A DNA stretch of 10,736 bases from Flemingiibacterium sp045649205 (lineage in GTDB: Bacteria > Bacillota > Clostridia > Oscillospirales > CAG-272): assembly GCA_045649205.1 (NCBI GenBank), contig JAZRPJ010000009.1:1-10736 (forward strand), given 5' to 3'. Below the pieces are notes generated by a model that was not told the origin of the DNA, ran no database searches, and saw only the letters and a program-made list of their open reading frames with translations. Of the stretch, positions 1 to 7,198 are shown piece after piece. The translations under genes were made by a program, and so were the position numbers. Within the stretch, counting starts at the first letter, position 1; each line of letters starts with the position of its first letter.

Positions 1-2
1 TC

Positions 3-1040
3 CTTGGCTCACAGAACGACATGGCTACGATCCGACTTGTATCTTGCCAATCCGTTTCGCGTTGGGAGAATAATTCTTGCTATCCCGATATCGAGCTGAT
101 TCCGACAATTGCAGCATTTTTTGATATATCCACCGATAAGCTTATGGGTATTGACCAAGCCGCAGAAACGAAAGCTGTGGATCAATATTTAAAGGATTTT
201 CAAGCGGCGATCAGCATTGGCAATATCGATGAATGTATTCGCATTGCTCGTGCGGGAGTTGCGGAATTTCCGAACAATTATACTCTTTTAAACAAGCTTA
301 TGTATGCGCTATTTGTTGCTACGAGTGATGATGCTGATATAGTTGATTGGAAAGAAAATAAGCAGAAATATGATGCGGAAATAGTTGCTCTCGGTGAGCG
401 TATTGTTAAATATTGTTCAGATGCGAAAATCAAGTTAGAAGCAACCAATCGTCTTGCTTTTCATCATAGCGAAATGGGAAGAAAGGATATTGCGCTTTCA
501 ATTTATGAAACATTACCTTCAATATCCGACGGTAAAGAATGGGACATTTGGTGGAGCTTGACAGATGAAGAGAAATTACCTCATACGAGGAAATTTATAC
601 TTGATTCTTATTATGCTTTGGATGGAAGTCTTTGGCGTTTGACGGATCTGATTCCTGCCGAAGATGCCCTTAAAGTGTTTGAAAAAATATCCGTTTTAGA
701 TAATTTGATATATGATGACTCTTTGCATAATCAAACTTGGAGCAATGCCAGATATTATTGCTTTTACGCAAAGTGCTTGGTTCAATTGAATCGCTTCGAC
801 GAGGCAATCAAGCAGCTTGAACTTTCCGTAGAATCTGCGATTGCATTTGATAACCGCCCCGAAGAAATAAAGACAAACTCCTTGTTACTTGGAGAGCGAG
901 TTTGCAAAAGAACAGACTTTGAAACTGCTGACTCACGTCCGTTCCGTCAAAGAGTTCGCGAGGTATGGCTTGCCGAAAAGGAATTCGATGCTATCAGGAA
1001 TACCAAAGAATTCAAAGCGATTTTGGAACAATTGAAATAA
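3..1040 (+). CDS. XRE-family transcriptional regulator with helical repeat-like C-terminal region (5' partial)
   Basis: The reading frame is open to the left edge, so the gene starts outside the window. Residues from position 3 onward (LGSQNDMATIRLVSCQSVSR, then WEN) match the second half of a Cro/C1-type helix-turn-helix, and the following YPDIELIPTIAAFFDIS and LMGID motif is the usual end of this domain in Firmicutes. The ATG at 21 lies inside that HTH and has no ribosome binding site, so it is not the start. The remaining ~290 residues are mainly alpha-helical, with TPR-like stretches (for example DECIRIARAGVAEFPNN and RFDEAIKQLELSVESA). Such C-terminal regions usually bind a ligand or peptide or mediate dimerisation. 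The DNA target and signal are unknown. Lysine is mostly AAA here, unlike the AAG-rich operon downstream, which suggests low expression or a different origin. The gene is convergent with the beta-lactamase-like gene. Confidence 0.85.
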   Translation, partial: LGSQNDMATIRLVSCQSVSRWENNSCYPDIELIPTIAAFFDISTDKLMGIDQAAETKAVDQYLKDFQAAISIGNIDECIRIARAGVAEFPNNYTLLNKLMYALFVATSDDADIVDWKENKQKYDAEIVALGERIVKYCSDAKIKLEATNRLAFHHSEMGRKDIALSIYETLPSISDGKEWDIWWSLTDEEKLPHTRKFILDSYYALDGSLWRLTDLIPAEDALKVFEKISVLDNLIYDDSLHNQTWSNARYYCFYAKCLVQLNRFDEAIKQLELSVESAIAFDNRPEEIKTNSLLLGERVCKRTDFETADSRPFRQRVREVWLAEKEFDAIRNTKEFKAILEQLK

Positions 1041-1058
1041 TCATCGCCCCGTAAATTG

Positions 1059-1094
1059 AAAAACGGCAGTATAGCAAAAAACGCTGTACTGCCG
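1059..1094 (-). terminator. Rho-independent terminator of the DUF4317/hydrolase unit
   Basis: CGGCAGTATAGC (1064-1075) pairs with GCTGTACTGCCG (1083-1094) around an A-rich 7-nt loop. Read on the minus strand, the hairpin is followed by TTTTTC (1059-1063), a classic U-tract just past the stop at 1102. On the plus strand the stem also forms, with a G-U pair, but is followed only by GCTGCTTTTA. It may therefore stop transcription of the upstream XRE gene less efficiently, acting as a shared convergent terminator. Confidence 0.8.
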
Positions 1095-1101
1095 GCTGCT
1101 T

Positions 1102-2178
1102 TTATCCTAAAATTTCCTCGATAATAGGTATTATTTCAACCCGTCTGCCCTGGTATTCACCGTGGCCTAAAATGTGTGTTGCATAGAAGGCCGTGATACC
1201 TTTTTCTCTGTTGATCATATAGTACGCACCGGCGGCACCGCCCCAGCCAAAATCGGTTCTTTCGCCGCCATTCGGACATCTTTGACCGAGTCCGAAGCCG
1301 TAGGCATAACCCCAGCCGTAAGTTTTCATCTGTTCTTCCGTAAGCTCATTGGTCGCCATCATATCGATAGTTTCTTTCTTCAAAATCACATCGCCGATAC
1401 GGACGGCTTCGAGAAGTTTTATGTAGTCATCCACAGTAGAAATGCAGCCTGCGCCGCCGCTTTCGTACTTTGAACCGAGCTTGTACGGGATATGCTTGTC
1501 CCGTTCAACTACGCCTTTTTCAGCAGAGTATACATACTGATTTATAACCTCGTCAAGGCGGTCATCGGGGAGTAAAAACGTGGAGTTGTTCATTCCGAGA
1601 GGGGCGAAAATGTTTTTCTTCACATACTCGCCGAAGGTCATTCCGGTCAGCACCTCTATAAGTGCTGCTAAAATGTCATGGCAAAGGCTATACAGCCATT
1701 TTTCGCCCGGCTCGAACTGAAGCGGCTCTTTTGCAAGATAACGTATCAGCTCACGGGTTGGGCATTCGCCCTTTGTTTCCTCTCTGCAGAGAAGAATCTG
1801 CGGAGATTCCAAATTGTAAGAAAATCCGGCAGTCATGGTGAAAAGATGGCGGACTAAAATCGGGTTCTTCGCCGGGACGATCTCGCCGTCTTTTTTCACT
1901 GTCATATTTTCAAATTCCGGCATATAGTCGCTTAATTTATCATCAAGTGAAAACAGCCCTTTTTCCCAAAGTTGCAATGCGGCGACGCAGGTTATAAGCT
2001 TTGAGCAGGAATAGATATTGTATTTTTCTTTCCCCGTTACAGTCACCGTTTTTGCCGCATCGGTATAGCCATCCCCATGGCGGTAAACACATTCGCCGTC
2101 CTTCATGACGATGCAGTCATAAAAGGGAATACCGAATTCGAGAAATTCGTCAAGCTTGTCCGTCAATTTCTGAAACAT
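1102..2178 (-). CDS. Serine beta-lactamase-like hydrolase (class C / esterase EstB-like family)
   Basis: A 358-residue protein of the beta-lactamase/transpeptidase-like serine hydrolase fold. The SxxK nucleophile motif is S57-C-S-K60. The usual YxN motif appears as Y163-S-L, preceded by PGEKW, and the third motif region is GWGGAAG at 311-317. Family members include esterases, D-aminopeptidases and penicillin-binding-protein relatives; few are true resistance enzymes. The start is placed at ATG 2178 because GGAGG lies 6 nt upstream; the longer reading from 2196 would place that GGAGG within the coding region. No signal peptide is visible, so the enzyme is probably cytoplasmic and an esterase or peptidase acting on small molecules. 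It lies 14 nt downstream of the DUF4317 gene and is probably co-transcribed and translationally coupled. The substrate cannot be read from the sequence. Confidence 0.85.
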   Translation of the reverse strand: MFQKLTDKLDEFLEFGIPFYDCIVMKDGECVYRHGDGYTDAAKTVTVTGKEKYNIYSCSKLITCVAALQLWEKGLFSLDDKLSDYMPEFENMTVKKDGEIVPAKNPILVRHLFTMTAGFSYNLESPQILLCREETKGECPTRELIRYLAKEPLQFEPGEKWLYSLCHDILAALIEVLTGMTFGEYVKKNIFAPLGMNNSTFLLPDDRLDEVINQYVYSAEKGVVERDKHIPYKLGSKYESGGAGCISTVDDYIKLLEAVRIGDVILKKETIDMMATNELTEEQMKTYGWGYAYGFGLGQRCPNGGERTDFGWGGAAGAYYMINREKGITAFYATHILGHGEYQGRRVEIIPIIEEILG

Positions 2179-2192
2179 ACTTTTCCTCCAAA

Positions 2193-3323
2193 TCATTCTT
2201 TAATATCAACATATACGCCGTTTACCACAACCTCGGAATCGGCACGGATCAGGAGGTATTTCACTCCGTCGATAATTCTGGTTTCGACAAGGTCGCCACG
2301 CTCAGGATTTACTTTCACCGTCACATCGGGGGTCTTGATTTCAAGCTTTTTCGGCTCGATAATATTCTTCGGAAGTATAGGCGCCGCCTGACCGTATTCC
2401 TCGTCGCATTTTGCCTTGAAATCTTCGATTTTCTTCTCCGAAACGCCGCATCCTTCAAGCACGGATGCGATTTCCGTTCTGGTTATAGTGAGCTGTTCCT
2501 GCTCTCTTAAATTCTTGTGTTCTTCGATTCGCTCGGCGATATCATTGTGGATCGCCTGCACTACTTCGTAGCTGCATTCTTCCTCTAACGTGTTGCCGAG
2601 GAGTGCCTCGAATATTGCCTTTTGCTCACCTGCCGGCAATGGAAGCTCGGTGGCGAAAAGCTTGTCGGCGAAGGCTTTTGAATTGTCATCGGTATTCTTT
2701 ACATAATAGAGGGAATTGTAAAGATTTGTCTGCCGTGTGTCAAAAGCAGGGAAGAGTAAGCCAAGCTCGGGTGCGGATACGTTCCACTCGCAGGAACGGG
2801 TATGGAAGCTTTTGTTTGTTGCATCGTAAGAGAGCGTGGACTGTGACTCTTTTACGGGACAGACCGCACACATTATATAGGTGAACATAGAGGTGGATTC
2901 GTCGGATTCTCCCTCGTCGCGGTGCTTTTTCGGCACGTCATATGTATCGGTCATAAGTAGAATTAATGTGTTCGTTTCTACAGTAAGACCTTCAACGGCA
3001 CGGTCGAAAAACGTTTTAACTGCATCCTCGTCTTTAAGTCTTGAGTTTCTAAGCTTAGACAAAAGGGCGTGCTCTTCGCCGGATTCTACCTGCGAAATGG
3101 AAAAGGCAATATCAATCAAATTTTTACCGTTTGTGCCTGATAGGGTGCGCTTGAAGATGGAAAGATATTTTTCAATTTCTTCCTGAGGAAGCATATAGAA
3201 TGAAGTCGAGAACTCGTGAATAGTTTCTTTTTGCATATTGATATAACGTCCGCAGAGGGTCGTAATGTTATGCTTATCGGGAATAAGCCTGCGTCGAAGC
3301 TCGGCTATTTCTTTGTCGGTCAT
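2193..3323 (-). CDS. DUF4317 domain protein of unknown function
   Basis: A 376-residue protein whose N-terminus (MTDKEIAELRRRLIPDKHNI) and C-terminus (a conserved YLLIRADSEVVVNGVYVDIK segment) are recognisable as the DUF4317 family, which I know from Clostridia. It is soluble, with no signal peptide or membrane segment, and has a charged helical stretch around residues 265-310. The start at ATG 3323 is chosen because it begins at the family's typical N-terminus. AAAGGA lies upstream at a longish spacing of about 11 nt. An in-frame GTG at 3359 would add 12 residues but sits only a few bases from the likely transcription start. First gene of a two-gene unit with the hydrolase. Its function is unknown; family length is as expected, with no sign of truncation. 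Confidence 0.85.
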   Translation of the reverse strand: MTDKEIAELRRRLIPDKHNITTLCGRYINMQKETIHEFSTSFYMLPQEEIEKYLSIFKRTLSGTNGKNLIDIAFSISQVESGEEHALLSKLRNSRLKDEDAVKTFFDRAVEGLTVETNTLILLMTDTYDVPKKHRDEGESDESTSMFTYIMCAVCPVKESQSTLSYDATNKSFHTRSCEWNVSAPELGLLFPAFDTRQTNLYNSLYYVKNTDDNSKAFADKLFATELPLPAGEQKAIFEALLGNTLEEECSYEVVQAIHNDIAERIEEHKNLREQEQLTITRTEIASVLEGCGVSEKKIEDFKAKCDEEYGQAAPILPKNIIEPKKLEIKTPDVTVKVNPERGDLVETRIIDGVKYLLIRADSEVVVNGVYVDIKE

Positions 3324-3354
3324 TATTTGATCCGTCCTTTCAAAAATGAAAAAA

Positions 3355-3377
3355 TACACCTAATATTTTACACCTAA
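3355..3377. repeat. Pair of 9-bp direct repeats over the DUF4317 promoter
   Basis: TACACCTAA occurs at 3355-3363 and 3369-3377 (TTAGGTGTA on the minus strand), 14 bp apart. The upstream copy overlaps the predicted -10 box and the other the predicted transcription start. This placement is what a repressor operator would have, but two 9-mers in AT-rich DNA are weak evidence. Confidence 0.35.
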
Positions 3378-3393
3378 ATTAATAAAAAATCAA
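3365..3393 (-). promoter_or_regulatory. Predicted sigma-A promoter of the DUF4317/hydrolase unit
   Basis: On the minus strand, TTGATT (3388-3393) and TAAAAT (3365-3370) are separated by exactly 17 bp. Initiation would fall near 3358, giving a leader of about 35 nt to the ATG at 3323. Confidence 0.55.
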
Positions 3394-3474
3394 GGGGTAA
3401 AATGTAAATTGAATTATTATTGAGAAATACTTGAAAATACTACTTTTTTGCTGTAAAAATCCTACTTTTATCTC

Positions 3475-3503
3475 TTGACTTTTTTATTTAAATATGGTAT
3501 AAT
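3475..3503 (+). promoter_or_regulatory. Predicted strong sigma-A promoter of the five-gene operon
   Basis: TTGACT (3475-3480), a 17-bp spacer and a perfect TATAAT (3498-3503) preceded by TATGG. Initiation near 3510 gives a leader of about 100 nt before the aldolase ATG. The leader holds a small AT-rich hairpin (GAAATTT at 3523-3529 with AAATTTC at 3539-3545) but no riboswitch I recognise. The Shine-Dalgarno is GGGAG at 3597-3601. Divergent from the DUF4317 promoter, with about 80 bp between the -35 boxes. Confidence 0.75.
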
Positions 3504-3611
3504 TTGTTTGTATGCAGATTTGGAAATTTACCGCCTGAAAATTTCAAAAATTAAAAGGTGATAAAACCTCTGATATTTAACAAAAATTAAAAAATTGGGA
3601 GTATCATTATT

Positions 3612-4385
3612 ATGGCAATCGAAATGAGAAAAAGCAAACTTTTAAGGACAATGCAGTCCGGCAAGACCGCTACCTCCGTTAAGTGCAATCTTGCGGATAT
3701 CCGCGGTATCGAAATCGCGGCAATGAGCGGATTTGACGCAGTGTGGATCGACCTTGAACACTGCCCCAACAGCTTCCACGATGTTGAAACAGCAGTTATG
3801 GCAACAAAGGCTCATGACTGCGATCTTATCACCCGTACGGCACGCGGCGGTTATTCCGACTATATCTGCCCCCTCGAAGCAGATACCACCGCAATCATGG
3901 TTCCTCATATTATGAGCCTTGAAGATGCAAAGAGAATCGTATACTACACCAAGTTCCATCCCATCGGACGCCGTCCCCTGGATGGTGGTAACGCAGACGG
4001 TGCATACTGCCTCCTCGACCCCAAGAAGTACATGGAAAGCGCAAACGCTCAGCGCCTTACCATTATCCAGATCGAAGACCCCGAGCCTTTAGAGGATCTC
4101 GAAGAAATCGCGGCTCTTCCCGGCATTGATATGCTTTTCTTCGGTCCTGCTGACTTCTCTCAGGGACTCGGTACTCCCTGCGACTTCGCAAACCCCAAGA
4201 TCGCAGAAACCCGCAAGCGCATTGCCGATGCAGCACAGCGTCACGGCAAATTCGCCGGCACTACCGGTTCTGTAGGTAACTTCCATGAGCTTTCCGCTAT
4301 GGGTTATAACCTGGTAAACCTTACCGCAGACGTAGTTCTCCTCGCTCTCGGTTATCAGAAGACCCTTGAGGATCTTAACAAGTAA
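3612..4385 (+). CDS. HpcH/HpaI-family aldolase (2-keto-3-deoxy acid aldolase type)
   Basis: A 257-residue class II (metal-dependent) aldolase of the HpcH/HpaI superfamily, which includes 4-hydroxy-2-oxoheptanedioate aldolase and 2-keto-3-deoxy-L-rhamnonate aldolase. These reversibly split a 2-keto-3-deoxy acid into pyruvate and an aldehyde. Visible motifs: WIDLEHCPN at 45-53 with the expected His50, Arg75 in LITRT, the metal ligand Glu155 in IIQIED, and the second metal ligand Asp181 in FFGPADFSQGLG. Length is normal. First gene of the operon; the start has GGGAG 10 nt upstream. Codon use is strongly biased (AAG, AAC, TTC). The true substrate is unknown. The context with sugar isomerase and dehydrogenases suggests a sugar-derived acid, either cleaved at the end of a catabolic route or joined to pyruvate in a synthetic one. 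Confidence 0.88.
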   Translation: MAIEMRKSKLLRTMQSGKTATSVKCNLADIRGIEIAAMSGFDAVWIDLEHCPNSFHDVETAVMATKAHDCDLITRTARGGYSDYICPLEADTTAIMVPHIMSLEDAKRIVYYTKFHPIGRRPLDGGNADGAYCLLDPKKYMESANAQRLTIIQIEDPEPLEDLEEIAALPGIDMLFFGPADFSQGLGTPCDFANPKIAETRKRIADAAQRHGKFAGTTGSVGNFHELSAMGYNLVNLTADVVLLALGYQKTLEDLNK

Positions 4386-4430
4386 TTTTAATTCATTACA
4401 TAAAATTAAAATTTATAGGAGGATTTCAAA

Positions 4431-5267
4431 ATGAAAAAAGGTATTAGTATCTGGTCATTTTCCGGTCAGCCTCTCGCAGAGTGCTTCCGCCTTGCGAAGG
4501 ACGCAGGCTTTGACGGCGTAGAGGTTGCTCTCGATGAAACCGGCGAGATCAATCTTAACTCCACCAAGGAGGATATGCTCGCTATCAAGAAGATGGCAGA
4601 AGACGCAGGAATCGAGCTTTACAGCCTGGTGAACAGCCTTTGCTGGAATTATACTTTAACCGCAAACGATCCCGCTGAACGTGAAAAGGCAAAGAGCATT
4701 ATTAAAAAGCAACTTGAGCTTGCTTCTTACCTCGGATGCGACACGATTCTCGTTATTCCCGGTGGGGTATGCGTTTATCCTATCGGTCCGAGCACAGATG
4801 TAATCCCTTACGACGTGGCTTATGACCGCGCTCTTGAGGCTGTTCGCGAGCTTGCACCTGTTGCAGAGCATTACAAGGTCAATATCGGTCTTGAGAATGT
4901 ATGGAACAAGTTCCTTCTTTCTCCCCTTGAAATGCGTCAGTTCATCGACGCTGTAGGAAGCGATTACGTTGGTTCTTACTTTGACGTTGGTAACGTAGTT
5001 TACAGCGGATATCCCGAGCAGTGGATCAATATTCTCGGCAAGCGTATCAAGAAGGTACACTTCAAGGATTTCAGAAGAGCAGTTAATACTCTTGACGGAT
5101 TCGTTGACCTTCTCGCAGGTGATGTAAATTATCCCGAGGTTGCAAAGGCACTCAAGAACATCGGTTACGATGACTGGTGCACCGGTGAAATGATTCCTTC
5201 TTACACTCATTATCCCGAAACCATTCTTTACAATACCGCAACTTCCATGAAGAAAATTCTTGGTTAA
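4431..5267 (+). CDS. Sugar phosphate isomerase/epimerase-like TIM-barrel protein
   Basis: A 278-residue protein of the xylose-isomerase-like TIM barrel family (AP endonuclease 2 fold), which includes IolE/IolI, hydroxypyruvate isomerase, L-ribulose-5-phosphate 3-epimerase and 3-keto sugar epimerases. The N-terminal ISIWSF strand and the segment DAGFDGVEVALDE are typical. The metal-binding set is visible: Glu155 (IGLENVWN), Asp185 (YFDVGNV), His210 (KKVHFKDF) and Glu253 (CTGEMIP), with the two glutamates also acting as the usual catalytic pair. It therefore should be an active metal-dependent isomerase, epimerase or dehydratase rather than a degenerate member. The AGGAGG ribosome site lies 7-9 nt before the ATG, 45 nt after the aldolase gene. 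It probably interconverts a keto-sugar intermediate made by the neighbouring dehydrogenases. The exact reaction cannot be assigned. Confidence 0.88.
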   Translation: MKKGISIWSFSGQPLAECFRLAKDAGFDGVEVALDETGEINLNSTKEDMLAIKKMAEDAGIELYSLVNSLCWNYTLTANDPAEREKAKSIIKKQLELASYLGCDTILVIPGGVCVYPIGPSTDVIPYDVAYDRALEAVRELAPVAEHYKVNIGLENVWNKFLLSPLEMRQFIDAVGSDYVGSYFDVGNVVYSGYPEQWINILGKRIKKVHFKDFRRAVNTLDGFVDLLAGDVNYPEVAKALKNIGYDDWCTGEMIPSYTHYPETILYNTATSMKKILG

Positions 5268-5295
5268 TTAAAAATTAAAATAAGGAGAAACGAAT

Positions 5296-6306
5296 ATGAT
5301 TAAAATTGGTGTTATCGGATGCGGCTTTATGGGTGATACCCATCTGCAGGCATACAAGGCTATCGGCGAAGACAGCGTAAAGGTTGTTGCAATCGCTGAT
5401 GTACGTGCGGAAAAGCGCGATGCGGCTGTTGCTCTCTGGGGCTGCACCGCTTACGAAACCGGTATGGAGCTTATCGAAAAGGCTGACGTTGATGCAATTG
5501 ACATCTGTCTTCCTACATACCTTCATGCAGAGCACGCAATTGCGGCTATGAAGAAGGGACGCAATGTTTTCGTTGAAAAGCCCGTTGCAATTTCCGTTGA
5601 GCAGGCTGAAAAGATGATCGAAGTTCAGAAGGAAACCGGTACACAGGCAATGGTAGGTCAGGTTATCCGTATCTGGGACGAATACAAGTGGCTTAAGGAC
5701 GCTAAAGACAGCGGTAAGTTCGGAGATGTTAAGTCCGCTTACTTCAAGCGTGTAAGCTCCTATCCCACATGGGCATGGGATGGCTGGCTCCATAAGCAGG
5801 AGCTCAGCGGCGGCGTTTCTGTAGATATGCACATTCACGATGCTGACTTCGTGCGCTTCCTTATCGGTGAGCCTACAAGCATCAATTCTATTGCATCGAG
5901 AAAAGATAACGGCGCTATTACCCATATCTTTACTAACTATACATTCCCTAACGATGTTGCAGTTCATGTTGAGTGCAGCTGGGAATATCCCGCTAATTTC
6001 CCCTTCGCGGCTGAATATCGCGTAAGATTTGAAAAGGCTACCGTTGAATATGTGGGCGGCAAGGTTACCGTATATCCCGTAGACGGCGATCCTTACAATC
6101 CCACTATTGAAAAGGCTTGCGATATGGAATCCGACAGAGGCGGAAATCTTTCCGACCTCGGCGGCTACTACAACGAGCTTAAATATTTCATTGACACTCT
6201 CAACAGCGGTAAGCCTCTCACCCTTGCTCCCATCGACGAGGCTGCAAAGTCCCTTGATCTCGTATTAAGAGAAGTTGAATCCGCTGGCGGACTTATCAAG
6301 AAGTAA
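5296..6306 (+). CDS. Gfo/Idh/MocA-family oxidoreductase
   Basis: A 336-residue NAD(P)-dependent dehydrogenase of the Gfo/Idh/MocA family, which oxidises or reduces sugars, sugar nucleotides and inositols at a secondary alcohol. The Rossmann motif GVIGCGFMGDTH is at residues 5-16, with Asp35 (IADVR) at the end of strand beta 2, favouring NAD over NADP. The family's EKP signature is at 94-96. The catalytic segment SGGVSVDMHIHDAD (171-184) carries Asp177 and His181. Length is normal. It begins 28 nt after the isomerase gene with AAGGAG 8 nt upstream of the ATG. Members of this family in clusters with DegT transaminases (for example StrI with StsC, or NtdC with NtdA) create the ketone that the transaminase uses. 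That role is a plausible inference here, with the substrate unproven. Confidence 0.9.
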   Translation: MIKIGVIGCGFMGDTHLQAYKAIGEDSVKVVAIADVRAEKRDAAVALWGCTAYETGMELIEKADVDAIDICLPTYLHAEHAIAAMKKGRNVFVEKPVAISVEQAEKMIEVQKETGTQAMVGQVIRIWDEYKWLKDAKDSGKFGDVKSAYFKRVSSYPTWAWDGWLHKQELSGGVSVDMHIHDADFVRFLIGEPTSINSIASRKDNGAITHIFTNYTFPNDVAVHVECSWEYPANFPFAAEYRVRFEKATVEYVGGKVTVYPVDGDPYNPTIEKACDMESDRGGNLSDLGGYYNELKYFIDTLNSGKPLTLAPIDEAAKSLDLVLREVESAGGLIKK

Positions 6307-6336
6307 TTATTAAAGTATACTAAGGAGATTCGACCA

Positions 6337-7134
6337 ATGAAAACAGATCTTTTTGCAATGGACGGTAAAGTTGTTGTATTTACCGGCGGTGCAGGCAACC
6401 TCGGTCAGATTCTTGTAAAGAAGCTGCTCGAATATGGTGCTTCCGTATCCGTTCCGGATATTGCAGACCGTTTTGATGACAGCTTTGCAGAGTACCGTGC
6501 TGCAAATAAGCTTCACTTTATTCAGTGCGACCTTTCAAAGTCCTCTGAAATCAAGCGTATGTTCGCTGAAACCAAGGAAAAGTTCGGCAGAATCGACGTT
6601 CTCGTTAACTGTGCGGCTTACGGCGGCGGAGCAGGCGGCAGAGCTGCTGAATTCCATATTGAGAAGCTCAGCGACGAAGAGTGGGAAACCGGTATCGAGG
6701 GTACTCTCGACATCACATTCCGCTGCACTCGCGAAGTTCTTCCTTACTTTGATGAAATCGGCAGCGGCAATATCGTTAACTTCGGTTCTATGTACGGACT
6801 TATCGCTCCCGACTTCGACGTATACGGCGATATCCCCGCAAGCCCTCCTTTCTACGGAGCAGGCAAGGCAGGCGTTGTACAGTTTACCCGTTACTGCGCA
6901 TCCCAGTTCGGTAAGCGCGGTATAAGAGTAAACAGCATCTGCCCCGGTCCTTTCCCGAAGGTTACACCTGCTAACGAGGACTTTGTAAAGCGCCTCGCAG
7001 GCAAGACCATGCTTAACAGAACAGGTGACGCAGAAGAGCTTTGCGGCGCTATGCTGCTCCTTTGCTCCGATGCATCCTCCTACATGACCGGAACCAATAT
7101 TACCGTTGACGGCGGTATGACCACTGTTGTTTAA
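6337..7134 (+). CDS. Short-chain dehydrogenase/reductase (SDR)
   Basis: A 265-residue classical-type SDR. The cofactor motif TGGAGNLG is at 16-23, Asp65 (CDLS) marks adenine-ring binding, the NNAG-equivalent is NCAA (91-94), the catalytic Ser is in FGSMYG at 149-154 (Ser151), and the YxxxK pair is Tyr173-G-A-G-Lys177. The PG loop is ICPGPFP, and the C-terminus ends in the usual TGTNITVDGGM segment. It therefore oxidises or reduces a hydroxyl/ketone with NAD(H) or NADP(H). Asp41, placed at the end of beta 2, hints at NAD. AAGGAG lies 11-12 nt before the ATG; the gene starts 30 nt after the Gfo/Idh/MocA gene. Having two distinct dehydrogenases in one operon suggests either oxidation and re-reduction (epimerisation) or two oxidation steps. 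Gluconate-5-dehydrogenase-like annotation is possible, but the substrate cannot be deduced. Confidence 0.9.
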   Translation: MKTDLFAMDGKVVVFTGGAGNLGQILVKKLLEYGASVSVPDIADRFDDSFAEYRAANKLHFIQCDLSKSSEIKRMFAETKEKFGRIDVLVNCAAYGGGAGGRAAEFHIEKLSDEEWETGIEGTLDITFRCTREVLPYFDEIGSGNIVNFGSMYGLIAPDFDVYGDIPASPPFYGAGKAGVVQFTRYCASQFGKRGIRVNSICPGPFPKVTPANEDFVKRLAGKTMLNRTGDAEELCGAMLLLCSDASSYMTGTNITVDGGMTTVV

Positions 7135-7198
7135 TATTTGTCAAGATTGGTAGAGTATACTACTAAAAATATAATTATTTTCAAGGAGATTAAAAACC

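Noticed and set aside
21..1040. ATG at 21 as the start of the regulator
   Set aside because: It lies within the HTH domain, and the frame continues upstream with matching HTH residues; the gene is truncated by the window edge.
5275..5967. Antisense open frame of 230 codons across the Gfo/Idh/MocA gene
   Set aside because: Same explanation: an antisense frame of a strongly biased gene, without family motifs.
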